Assembly: GCA_035474375.1 (NCBI GenBank)
Contig: DATINJ010000034.1
Span: forward strand, 1 to 64,000
Source of the DNA: JANNPJ01 sp035474375
GTDB lineage: Bacteria > Actinomycetota > Actinomycetes > Actinomycetales > Kineosporiaceae
DNA: 64,000 nt
Direction of reading: 5' to 3'
The notes under the pieces were generated by a model. The model was not told where the DNA came from, ran no database searches, and worked only from the letters and a program-made list of their open reading frames with translations. This document shows positions 34,184-42,581 of this stretch, in pieces; position 1 is the stretch's first letter; every line of letters starts with the position of its first letter. Made by a program: the position numbers and the translations under genes.

Positions 34184-34300
34184 CCGCGATCATGCACGGT
34201 TGCCCGGTTCTCGACCGCGATCATGCACGGTTGCCCACCTCAGGACCGCGATCATGCACGGTTGCCCGGTTCTCGACCGCGATCATGCACGGTTGCCACC
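34184..34300. repeat. Four-copy 31-base tandem array with core CCGCGATCATGCACGGTTGCC
   Basis: Copies begin at 34184, 34215, 34246 and 34277, exactly 31 bases apart. Each has a 21-base conserved core (the fourth copy ends CCACC instead of CCC) followed by a spacer of about 9 bases that alternates between GGTTCTCGA and ACCTCAGGA types. An inverse copy of GATCATGCACGG lies at 34314-34325, so the last repeat can form a 12-base-pair hairpin. The same core occurs once at 12424-12441. Confidence 0.85.
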
Positions 34301-34345
34301 TCAAACCGGGTATCCGTGCATGATCACCGCAGAAGTTTGGGGGGC

Positions 34346-34390
34346 GACCAAGCCAGCGGGGACCAAGCCAGCGGGGACCAAGCCAGCGGG
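34346..34390. repeat. Three perfect tandem copies of GACCAAGCCAGCGGG
   Basis: The 15-base unit repeats at 34346-34360, 34361-34375 and 34376-34390 without a mismatch. Perfect identity suggests recent expansion by slippage. It lies between the aldehyde dehydrogenase and the glycosidase gene and appears non-coding. Confidence 0.85.
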
Positions 34391-34538
34391 GCCGAGAGCC
34401 TGGTACTGCGCCTGGTGCTGACCCTGAGGTCGCGCAGTTGAGTCACCCCCTGTCTACGGTTGCCGGGCTCTGACTGCCGGGGTATTTTTCGCAAACCGCG
34501 ATAAACCGCTGTTCAGACCGGTCTCGTTGGGGACGGTG

Positions 34539-37187
34539 ATGTCTCGTCGGCTGCTGACCACCCTGGCGCTGGTCGTCGTCCTCGGTACGACGGCAGCGGG
34601 ATCAGCGCTGGCCGACGCGAGCCGTGGCGGCGCTGGGGATCGGGACAGGTCTGCGAGCTCGCCGGAGCTGTCGGTCGAGAGCCGGCTGTCCGACCGCCGT
34701 GAGGTGGCCGCCGGCACCCGAGCGTACGCAATCGGCTTCCAGGACGGCCGGTTCTACGCCAACGGCTGGCACATCACCGGTGAGATGGGCGGGGTCTGGA
34801 CGCCGCCGCTGAAACTCCTCGACGGCGTCTGGTTCGGGTTGGACAACCAGTGGGTCGGGCCGGCTACCGGGTTCTCCAGCGGCTGGGGCTACACCCGCTA
34901 CCGCTTGCCCTCGACCGCGGGCCTGCGGTTGGAACGCACCGACGTCACCCCGGACGGCCGCCGGGGCACGCTTTTCGGTCTCACCATCAGCAACCCCGGC
35001 GCGGCCCGCACGGTGCGGCTCACCGTCGACGCGCACTCGGAGTTGCTCGGGCAGTACCCGTGGGGCTTCACCGGCGTCACCCCGAACGCCAAGGACAACC
35101 TCGCCGATCGGGGCCGTTACGACGGACGGCGTCTGGTGTTCACCGACGACGGCACGCTTCCGGGCGGCGTCGAGCATCATTACGCAGCGGTCGTCGGCAC
35201 CGCTTTGACGCCGGAGTCCGGCGAGATCGGTGAACGGTTCTGGGGTCCGCAGCCGGGCCGGCGCTGTACCGGTGAGGAACCGGGCGCTCCTGCCACTCCC
35301 CGGCCGGCTGAGTGTGACGACGGCCCGTTCGGCCGGGGAACCGGCGGCCGGCTGACCTACTCGCTGGCCTTGCCCGCGACCGGCTCCACCACGGTGTGGC
35401 TCGCCGTGGCGGGTTCGGACCGTGGCCTGGCCCCGGCCCAGCAGGAGTTGAGCCGACTGCTGGCTAACCCGGATGCCCAGCTCGCGGCGAAGATCCGGAC
35501 CCGGGAGCGACTGGCTCAACGGTCCCAGCTCTGGCTGCCCGGCGACCCGCTGGTGCAGAATGCGATCGAGTGGGGAAAGCAGAACCTCGCCGATCTCACC
35601 CAGAGCGCGGAGGATCTCCAGATCCGCTGGACCGATCAGGGCACGCAGTTTCCGCCTGCGGTCGGCTCGGTACCGAAGGCGACCTGGATCGGTGCCGGAT
35701 TCCCGGACTATCCCTGGATCTTCGGCACCGACGCCGAGTACACCGGCTTCGCCGCGGTCTCGGTCGGGCAGTTCGAGGCGATCAAGGATCACCTGCGCGC
35801 GCTTCGCGATATCTCCACGCTGCTGAATCCGGGCCCTGAGCCCAATTCGGCCTCGGGCGTGGTGGTTCACGAAGTGGTACCGGACGGCAGCAGCTATTTC
35901 GGCCACGACTCGCGCGGACTGAATGATGACGGCAGCACGGCCTACGACTTCAATACCGACGAAACCGTCAAATTCCCGAGCGCGGTGGCCCTGCTCTGGC
36001 GGTGGAGCGGAGACAATCGCTTCCGCGACGAGATGTACGACTTCGCCGTCCGCAACCTGCGATACGTCGAGCGCAGGCTCGACGCCGATCGGGACGGCTG
36101 GCCGGAAGGGCTGGGTAACGTCGAGCGCACCGGACTGGGGCCGGAAAAGCTGGACAATACCGTCTATTTCATCCGCGGCTTGGAGGACCTCGCCGACCTG
36201 GCCCGCTCGAAGCACGACCGAGCCACGTACGCCTGGGCAAAACACCTGGCCGAGCAGCTGCACCGCAGATTTGACGACACCTGGTGGGACGAAACGGCCC
36301 AGCAGTACGCCGATTCCCTGACCGGTCCGGACAACCAGCAGTCCGTCCAGAAGCACTGGATCGGGCAGACACCGATGGAGGCCGAGCTACCGGCACGCAG
36401 AGGGCTGCCGGCTGCTGGGCAGGCGGTCTCGGCACTGGCCCCGGCCGACCATGCCGCTGCGGCGCTGGCCGGCCGGGAAACCGACTGCTACAGCGGCCGT
36501 CGTCCGTTCAATCTCGGGCTTTTCCATACCGGTTGCGGCGGCGGCACCAACGGCGCGGGCGAGCTAGTCACTTTCGGCTTGACCACCTCGATCCAGGCGG
36601 TGGGCGAAGGTAACTACGGCCGCCTCGGTCCGACCCAGCAGCAGCGGTACACCCACGCGCTGGCCGAGACCATGTTCGCCCAGCCGGCCACCGGCGGGAC
36701 GCCGGACGAACAGCCCGGCGCGATGCCGGAGATCTTCGCCTCCCCGGACCAAGGCGCGAACATCGATCGCTGCTGGACGTGTCGCTCCATGTTCATGCAG
36801 GCCTGGGGGCATTACGGGACCGCCTGGCCGGTGATCCATCAGTGGCTCGGGGTGCGACCCGATCTGGGCCGGGGGCGGGTCGCGTTCGTCCCCCAGCTGC
36901 CGCCCACCCAACGCCTGGTGCAGGGCAAGGGAATCCGGCTCGGTGCCCGCTCCGCCGACGTCCTGGCCACTGCGGTCGCCGATCGCTACCTGACGAGGGT
37001 CGACGTCCCCCGGGCGGTGACCCGCACGGTCATCGTCGGCCATACCCTCCCGGACGGCGCTCGGCCCACCACCGTTGAGCTGGATGGGCGACGGGTACGC
37101 GACTACCGGGTGGTCGAGACCAGCCGGGGCACCGAGGTGAGCGTGTCGACCACGGCCGGCCGGCACACGCTGCGCATCACCGCTTGA
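34539..37187 (+). CDS. Secreted six-hairpin glycosidase-like protein
   Basis: An 882-residue exported protein. A Sec signal peptide spans about residues 1-26 (RRLLTTLALVVVLG, then AGSALA). An N-terminal beta-sandwich (FYANGWHITGEMGGVWTPPLKLLDGVWF) is followed by an (alpha/alpha)6 barrel-like part: IFGTDAEYTGFAAV, YDFNTDETVKFPSAVALLW, DRDGWPEGLG and TVYFIRGLEDLADLA, similar in layout to amylo-1,6-glucosidase/GH15/GH63-type enzymes. The GH family and substrate cannot be fixed by eye. Cysteines in TDCYSGRR, HTGCGGG and RCWTCRS may form disulfides. ATG 34539 was preferred over the TTG four codons earlier. Confidence 0.75.
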   Translation: MSRRLLTTLALVVVLGTTAAGSALADASRGGAGDRDRSASSPELSVESRLSDRREVAAGTRAYAIGFQDGRFYANGWHITGEMGGVWTPPLKLLDGVWFGLDNQWVGPATGFSSGWGYTRYRLPSTAGLRLERTDVTPDGRRGTLFGLTISNPGAARTVRLTVDAHSELLGQYPWGFTGVTPNAKDNLADRGRYDGRRLVFTDDGTLPGGVEHHYAAVVGTALTPESGEIGERFWGPQPGRRCTGEEPGAPATPRPAECDDGPFGRGTGGRLTYSLALPATGSTTVWLAVAGSDRGLAPAQQELSRLLANPDAQLAAKIRTRERLAQRSQLWLPGDPLVQNAIEWGKQNLADLTQSAEDLQIRWTDQGTQFPPAVGSVPKATWIGAGFPDYPWIFGTDAEYTGFAAVSVGQFEAIKDHLRALRDISTLLNPGPEPNSASGVVVHEVVPDGSSYFGHDSRGLNDDGSTAYDFNTDETVKFPSAVALLWRWSGDNRFRDEMYDFAVRNLRYVERRLDADRDGWPEGLGNVERTGLGPEKLDNTVYFIRGLEDLADLARSKHDRATYAWAKHLAEQLHRRFDDTWWDETAQQYADSLTGPDNQQSVQKHWIGQTPMEAELPARRGLPAAGQAVSALAPADHAAAALAGRETDCYSGRRPFNLGLFHTGCGGGTNGAGELVTFGLTTSIQAVGEGNYGRLGPTQQQRYTHALAETMFAQPATGGTPDEQPGAMPEIFASPDQGANIDRCWTCRSMFMQAWGHYGTAWPVIHQWLGVRPDLGRGRVAFVPQLPPTQRLVQGKGIRLGARSADVLATAVADRYLTRVDVPRAVTRTVIVGHTLPDGARPTTVELDGRRVRDYRVVETSRGTEVSVSTTAGRHTLRITA

Positions 37188-37291
37188 GCCGGCCTTTTCA
37201 CTCCTCGAGGGCTTCCTGGGCATGACAAACGCCGAAGGACGGCTTTCCGTTACAGGCCCGTTTTAAGCCCTCCCTCGGCATATTCGGCGAA

Positions 37292-37321
37292 TTGACAACA
37301 TCAATCACCTACCTGTCTAGT
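37292..37321 (+). promoter_or_regulatory. Candidate promoter of the sigma factor gene
   Basis: TTGACA at 37292-37297 is followed after 18 bases by TCTAGT at 37316-37321, a fair match to a housekeeping-type promoter. It ends 42 bases before the GTG start. Confidence 0.45.
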
Positions 37322-37362
37322 CACTACCTATTCGACCGTTCGGGGCCGGTGGAGAGGTGTAT

Positions 37363-37980
37363 GTGACCGAGCTAGGCGACCGGTTTCCCAGCGTCCTGGA
37401 AGCGGCCGTAGGTGGGGATCAGCAGGCCTTTGAACTCCTTTGGCGCTCGACGCACCCGATGCTGGTTCGGTATCTGCGCGTGCTCTACGGGCAGTCCGCC
37501 GAGGACATCGCCTCGGAGGCCTGGGTCAGAGCGATCCACGGCCTGAACACTTTTCATGGCGACGAGCACGGATTCCGAGGCTGGCTGGTGGTCATCGCTC
37601 GTAATCACGCCCGCGATCTGGGTCGACGAGCCGGTCGCCGTCCGGAGATCCTCAGCCCGGACCTGACCTCCGAAACCAATAGGTCCGAGTCGGACACCGC
37701 AGACGTCGTCCTGGAACGGCTGTCCACCCACGCCGCGCTGCGACTGGTGAGCACGCTGCCACCAAGTCAAGCCGAGATGATCGCGCTCCGCGTGATCATC
37801 GGTCTCGACGTCGCTCAGGTCGCTGAGATCGTCGGGCGCAGCCCCGGTGCCGTTCGGGTTGCCGTGCATCGTGGCCTGCGGACCCTGGCCGGGCAGTTGA
37901 CCAGGCCGGCCCAAAGCGGCCCGGCCGAGCCGGATGTAACGCAATCCGAAGGAGAGGCGTTGAGCCGTCGAGATGTCTGA
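37363..37980 (+). CDS. ECF-type RNA polymerase sigma factor
   Basis: A 205-residue sigma-70 family regulator with only regions 2 and 4. Region 2 includes MLVRYLRVLYGQSAEDIASEAWVRA, and region 4 has LPPSQAEMIALRVIIGLDVAQVAEIVGRSPGAVRVAVHRGLRTL. GTG 37363 lies five bases after GGAGAGG; a GTG two codons earlier overlaps that site and was rejected. It overlaps the next gene by eight bases, so sigma factor and membrane partner are co-translated, as with sigma/anti-sigma pairs. Confidence 0.9.
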   Translation: MTELGDRFPSVLEAAVGGDQQAFELLWRSTHPMLVRYLRVLYGQSAEDIASEAWVRAIHGLNTFHGDEHGFRGWLVVIARNHARDLGRRAGRRPEILSPDLTSETNRSESDTADVVLERLSTHAALRLVSTLPPSQAEMIALRVIIGLDVAQVAEIVGRSPGAVRVAVHRGLRTLAGQLTRPAQSGPAEPDVTQSEGEALSRRDV

Positions 37981-38770
37981 GACCACACCCCCAGCAGCCG
38001 AGCAGCCAATCGACCTGTACCTGGTCGAACGGCTGCTTGCCGACCGGGCCACCCCCGGTGACGACGATGAACGGGCCCTGGCCATCCTGTTCACCGCGCT
38101 GCGCTCCCCCGCTGTCCCGTCAGAGCTCGCGGGACGCGAGGACTACCTGGCGGCATTCGCCGCTGCCCAGACACTCCGGATCGCCCCACCCCAATCCCGG
38201 AGGAAATCCATGCTCGCCACGCTCCTGGCCACCAAGACCCTCGTTGCCGGTTGTGCTCTGGTGACCGTTGCCGGCACCGCAGCCGCTGCTTACACCGGCT
38301 CCTTGCCAGCCGCATTGCAAGACGTCGCTCACCAGAGCGTCGGAGCTCCCGCTGCCCATGTCAGTCCTTCCTCCAGCCCAGACTCTGACCGGCCGACGGC
38401 CCGCCCAACTTTGTCCGCAACACCGAAGCCGACCGCGATCAAGGGCACCCCTGGGCCGAAGCCCACCGGAGCCGCAGCCCGGGGCTGGTGCAACGCCTTT
38501 GACAAGGGTGGCCTGGGGCCGAAGTCGAAAGCCCGGCGGGCCTTGTCCGAGGCAGCCGGCGGACCCAGTCATATCCCAGCCTTCTGCGCATTGGTGCTCC
38601 ACGGCGCCACCGGGCGGCCGCACTCGACCGACAAGCCCGGCGACCGCCCGACCGCCAAGCCCACGAACCAGCCCGGAAAGCCGGCAGCCAAGCCGACCGG
38701 CAAACTGCCCGGCCGGCCGACCAACATGCCCACCACGTTCCCGAGTGCGTTCCCGACAAACCAGCCGTAG
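37973..38770 (+). CDS. Membrane protein partner of the sigma factor, possible anti-sigma factor
   Basis: A 265-residue protein. A soluble acidic N-terminus (PIDLYLVERLLADRATPGDDDERALAILFTALRS, with LAGREDYLAAFAAAQ) is followed by one membrane segment near 82-108. The outer part is Pro/Thr/Lys-rich and holds WCNAFDKGGLGPKSKA and a second cysteine in IPAFCALVLHG, perhaps a disulfide pair. The zinc-binding HxxxCxxC of many anti-sigma factors is absent. An anti-sigma role is inferred from position and topology. ATG 37973 overlaps the sigma gene by eight bases. Confidence 0.72.
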   Translation: MSETTPPAAEQPIDLYLVERLLADRATPGDDDERALAILFTALRSPAVPSELAGREDYLAAFAAAQTLRIAPPQSRRKSMLATLLATKTLVAGCALVTVAGTAAAAYTGSLPAALQDVAHQSVGAPAAHVSPSSSPDSDRPTARPTLSATPKPTAIKGTPGPKPTGAAARGWCNAFDKGGLGPKSKARRALSEAAGGPSHIPAFCALVLHGATGRPHSTDKPGDRPTAKPTNQPGKPAAKPTGKLPGRPTNMPTTFPSAFPTNQP

Positions 38771-39173
38771 CCACCCAGCTCCGGCGACCAAGTTCCCGGG
38801 CATCCCTGCGCCTCCCGAGCCAAATCAGCTTCGGGGTCCCCTCCTCGGCGCAGGGGTGCCCGGGCTCCGTGCTGTCGCTCGCACCAGAGCCCCAGATCAG
38901 CCACGAAAAAGGCTCCACCCCAGGCATTTTCGATCCCTACCCCGGCACACAGATTGTGCCCTGAATGGGCCAATTCGTAAGTTCGTCGAGGGGTGCACAG
39001 TCCCCGAGTGGCCTGGCAGCGGTCACCCGGGCACGCATAACCCGGGTTCGACCGCCCTGTAATCGATTGCCGTGCTACTTACGCGTGCTGGCGTGACCCA
39101 CGCCAAACCTGCGACGGTGACCGTGTCGGGCGGCTGCGGTGATCGGGCGGGCCTTGAGCCAGGCGGTCGGACG
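38771..39173. other. 403-base convergent intergenic region with two hairpins
   Basis: No gene is supported. An 18-base imperfect inverted repeat lies near its left end (38795-38864). A tight hairpin, TGGCGTG-ACC-CACGCCA (39089-39105), lies 69 bases past the end of the minus-strand GGDEF-EAL gene and may terminate it. Confidence 0.6.
38795..38864. terminator. Inverted repeat downstream of the sigma/membrane-protein pair
   Basis: Arms 38795-38812 and 38847-38864 are 18 bases with one mismatch, core CCCGGGCAYCCCTGCGCC, separated by 34 bases. The structure starts 25 bases after the stop codon of the membrane protein gene. The long loop makes it weaker than a classic terminator. Confidence 0.45.
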
Positions 39174-42100
39174 TCACACCCCGATTGCCCGGCCCCAGTA
39201 CTTTCCCGGCATCGGTCCTGGCCGGGCAAAGTAATAGCCCTGGCCGATGTCGCAGCCGAGATCACCTAGCAGTTCGGCCTGTTCGGCGGTTTCGATGCCC
39301 TCAGCCACGACTCGCAGCCCCAGATCATGCGCCAGGTGAATGATGGCCGAGACGATCGCCCGGTCGCGACGATCGCTGAGCAACCCGGCGACGAACCGGC
39401 GCTCGATCTTCAGCTCATCGACCGGCAGGAACTTCAGGTAATCCATTGATGAGTGGCCGGTCCCGAAGTCGTCCAGGGACAGGTCGACGCCGATCTCCTT
39501 CAACTGCCCGATCACCGATTGCATCGCCGTGGAATCGGTGAGCAGCACGCTCTCGGTGATCTCGAAGGCCAATCGAGCCGGCGACACGTCCGCGACCTCG
39601 ATCGCATCCTGCACCATCGCCGCGAGATCAGGTTCGGTCAGTTGCCTGGCCGAAAGGTTGACGCTGACGCGCAGCGGTCGTTGGCCCGGCTGCGGCAACG
39701 GCATCTCCTGCAGCACGGTGGTCAGGATCTGCCGGCCCATCGGCACGATCAGCCCGGTTTCTTCGGCGAGATCAATGAAGGAGTCCGGGTGCAGCAGCCC
39801 GCGCCGCGGATGCCGCCACCGGGCGAGCGCTTCCATCCCGATCGGGAATCCGTCGGCCAGCGCGATGGTCGGTTGGTAGTGCACTTCGAACTCGTGGCCT
39901 TCAACGGCCCGCCGCAACGCGGCATAGTCCGCCAGTCGCTGCTGGGACTCCCGCCGCAGTGCCTCATCGAAGAAGTCGAACCGGTTTCCGCCCTGGGCTT
40001 TCGCCCGGTACATCGCCGCGTCGGCGTCCTGCACAAGTTCTTCGGCACGTTGCGGCGCACACCCCAGGGCGATCCCGACGCTCGCCGTCCCGAAGACTTC
40101 GCGACCACCCACCCGAAACGGGGTGGCGAACAAGTCGAGCACCCGCTCGGCGAGGATCCGGGCGTCGTCCGGAGTCTGCAGCCGCTCGCAGAGGATGGTG
40201 AACTCATCGCCGCCGAACCGGGCGATGGTGTCGGTCGGGCGAACCGCCAGCCGCAGCCGTTTGGCCACCGCGACCAGTAACCGGTCTCCGGCATCATGCC
40301 CCAGGCTGTCGTTGATCACTTTGAACCGGTCCAGATCGACGAAGAGGACGACGGCCAGTTCCTCGAATCGGGCCGCGGTGTGCAACGCCTGCTCGCAGCG
40401 GTCCAGGAACACCGTTCGATTGGGCAGCCCGGTCAGCGGGTCGTGCGAGGCCTGATGCGTCAATCGGGTTCGCGCGGCGTCCCGATCGACAGCCACCTCG
40501 GTCAGCCGGACCGCCGTCCGCAGTACCTGAAGCGTGTGGACGTCGGGCTCGGCCGGAGTCGGCGAGAGCGCCACGATCACGCCTTCCACCCGCTCCTGGG
40601 CATCGAACATCGGCAGCGCCCAGTACGAGTTCGCCGACCGATCCACCGTGGCCGGGATCCCGGCAGCCAGCGCTTGAAGATCCACCAAGTTGGCGGTGAC
40701 CTGTTCGGTCACCTCGGCCTCGGAGGGCAACCTGGGCGGGCTCTGACCGTCCCGGGTCGCCATCTCGGCCTGCGCCACCACGTGCAACCCGGACAGCTCG
40801 CCGCGGTCGGTGAGCAGGATCGCCGCCGAGTACTCCAGCTGGTGGCAGACCAGATCCGCCACCGCGTTCAGGCTGGTGCCCAGCGGCTCACCGGAGGCAA
40901 TCAGCTCCATCACATGGCTCTGCCCGGTGATCAGGGCACGCTGTCGGCGAAGATCGGTGACGTCCCGGGCGATCACCACGAGCAGGTCGCCCTCGCCATC
41001 GTCGTGAATGATGCGGGCGTAGGAGCAGGACAGCCATCGGCGTCCGCCGCCCACGGCACGCACGCTCACCTCATCCGGCATCGATTTCGTCGACGCGGTG
41101 CCGGCGGCCCAGTCCGCCAGCCGCACCGGTTCATGGCCGGCGTCTCGGGCGTCCAGCAGGCTGAGCCCGCCCGGCCCCAGGACCTGGTCCTTGGCATAGC
41201 CGGTCAGCGCCGCGAAGGCGGTGTTCCAGGTCAGCACCGAGCCGTCTTCGGCGATCGTGACGATGCCGTCGTTGCTGTTCTCAACGATCCGGGCGGCGTC
41301 CTGCCGGGCCCCGACGATCTCGTCCACCAGGGCGGCTCGCTGTAGTGCGGCGGCCACTTCCCGGCTGAACGCCTCCATGATCGCCACGTCCGCCTCATCG
41401 AGGTCGGCGAATCCGCTGCGGTCGTACACGGCCAGCATTCCGGCTTCCCTGCCGTCGATCCACACCGAAACCGCCAGGCAGTCTCGCCATCCCGCGGTCC
41501 GCAAGGCAGCCACGACAACCGGCCGGTCGATGCCGGCGGAGACATTCCTCAACCCGCCCCGAGGCCATCGCCGGCGGAGGGCCCGCAGCGCGTTCGGCCA
41601 GCGCGCCGCCGGACCGGTCTGTCCGACAGCATGCAGCGGCAGCGGCTCAGCGAGAACGATCTTGGTGAGGCTCGCCTCGGCCGCCGGGCTCACCGATTCC
41701 TGCCGGCTGGCAGCCCGGTACCGGTAGGCGTCGAAGCCCTCACCGTCGTGGCGACGCAGGGCCAGTTCAGCGCCTAGGGCCTGGCAGCTGTGAGCCAGTT
41801 CGGTCAGGAACGGCGTCGCCTCGAGCCGGACGTCGTGCACTGCGGACAGCGCCCGGGTTCCGGCCTGCAGGCGACGAATTCGGTCCAGGTCGGCGCGGGC
41901 CAGTGGGTAGCCGCGACCGGCCAGATGCAGCAGCACCGGCAGGGCGACGACGAACAGCAGCGCCGTCGAGTGACCGACCGCCGCCGCGGTGATCCCCAGT
42001 CCGGTCGTGGTAGTCAACACCGCCACCGTGGCGCTCCACTGCAGCGCCTGTGGACGCAGCAATTGCCGGACCGCCGCGCCGCCGTCCAGCATGCCGAACA

Positions 42101-42581
42101 GGCCGATGACGGCGGCCAGGTTCGTCCCGGCCACCACCACCATCCCCACCAGCAGTGCGAACTGCGGGTGACCGGCCCCGGTCAGGGCGGCGAAGGTCAG
42201 GGCGCCACAACCCGCGCACGCCGCCCACTGCGCAACGTTGAAACCGAGCTTGATCAGCGGCATTCGCAGGACCAGCTGGGAGACCGCTTTGGCCACGGCC
42301 GCCAGCAGGACGACGTGCTCGCCCGGCAGGAAACAGATCGCCGGAGCCAGCGCGACCTCGAACACATCGAACGACTCGATCTCGCCGCGGTGGCGGACCT
42401 CAACTCGCAAGCAACCGGCAACCACCAGGGCAAGCCCGATCAGGGCCCATTCCCGCAGGTCGACGGCCGGCCGCGGGGAGCCGGCGGTGACCTGCTGGGC
42501 GATGATTCCGGTGCTGATCGCGGTGCCCGCCAGGACGACGATCCAGAGCCAGACACCGTAGCGGCGGGTCGTTAACCCCAT
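39174..42581 (-). CDS. Membrane GGDEF-EAL protein with GAF/PAS sensor regions (cyclic di-GMP metabolism)
   Basis: A 1135-residue protein. About 190 N-terminal residues are hydrophobic with several membrane helices. GAF-like and PAS-like modules follow (IVENSNDGIVTIAEDGSVLTWNTAF is a PAS start). The cyclase domain has RFGGDEF near 785-791, with an RPTD inhibitory I-site exactly five residues before GGDEF. The phosphodiesterase domain has GMEALARW near 913-920 and DDFGTGHSS. Both enzymatic motifs are intact, so synthesis and hydrolysis of c-di-GMP are possible. ATG 42581 overlaps the protease stop by ten bases. Confidence 0.93.
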   Translation of the reverse strand: MGLTTRRYGVWLWIVVLAGTAISTGIIAQQVTAGSPRPAVDLREWALIGLALVVAGCLRVEVRHRGEIESFDVFEVALAPAICFLPGEHVVLLAAVAKAVSQLVLRMPLIKLGFNVAQWAACAGCGALTFAALTGAGHPQFALLVGMVVVAGTNLAAVIGLFGMLDGGAAVRQLLRPQALQWSATVAVLTTTTGLGITAAAVGHSTALLFVVALPVLLHLAGRGYPLARADLDRIRRLQAGTRALSAVHDVRLEATPFLTELAHSCQALGAELALRRHDGEGFDAYRYRAASRQESVSPAAEASLTKIVLAEPLPLHAVGQTGPAARWPNALRALRRRWPRGGLRNVSAGIDRPVVVAALRTAGWRDCLAVSVWIDGREAGMLAVYDRSGFADLDEADVAIMEAFSREVAAALQRAALVDEIVGARQDAARIVENSNDGIVTIAEDGSVLTWNTAFAALTGYAKDQVLGPGGLSLLDARDAGHEPVRLADWAAGTASTKSMPDEVSVRAVGGGRRWLSCSYARIIHDDGEGDLLVVIARDVTDLRRQRALITGQSHVMELIASGEPLGTSLNAVADLVCHQLEYSAAILLTDRGELSGLHVVAQAEMATRDGQSPPRLPSEAEVTEQVTANLVDLQALAAGIPATVDRSANSYWALPMFDAQERVEGVIVALSPTPAEPDVHTLQVLRTAVRLTEVAVDRDAARTRLTHQASHDPLTGLPNRTVFLDRCEQALHTAARFEELAVVLFVDLDRFKVINDSLGHDAGDRLLVAVAKRLRLAVRPTDTIARFGGDEFTILCERLQTPDDARILAERVLDLFATPFRVGGREVFGTASVGIALGCAPQRAEELVQDADAAMYRAKAQGGNRFDFFDEALRRESQQRLADYAALRRAVEGHEFEVHYQPTIALADGFPIGMEALARWRHPRRGLLHPDSFIDLAEETGLIVPMGRQILTTVLQEMPLPQPGQRPLRVSVNLSARQLTEPDLAAMVQDAIEVADVSPARLAFEITESVLLTDSTAMQSVIGQLKEIGVDLSLDDFGTGHSSMDYLKFLPVDELKIERRFVAGLLSDRRDRAIVSAIIHLAHDLGLRVVAEGIETAEQAELLGDLGCDIGQGYYFARPGPMPGKYWGRAIGV

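Larger units (their letters stand above)
34087..34538. other. 452-base intergenic region containing three kinds of short direct repeat
   Basis: No gene is supported here. It holds a 15-base direct repeat (34145-34159 and 34162-34176), the 31-base array at 34184-34300, an inverse core copy at 34314-34325 and a 15-base triplet at 34346-34390. The last 100 bases should hold the promoter of the secreted glycosidase; GGGGACGG precedes its ATG. Confidence 0.7.

Noticed and set aside
34184..34300. The 31-base array considered as a CRISPR
   Set aside because: The spacers are only about 9 bases and two of three are identical. There are four copies and no cas genes in the window.
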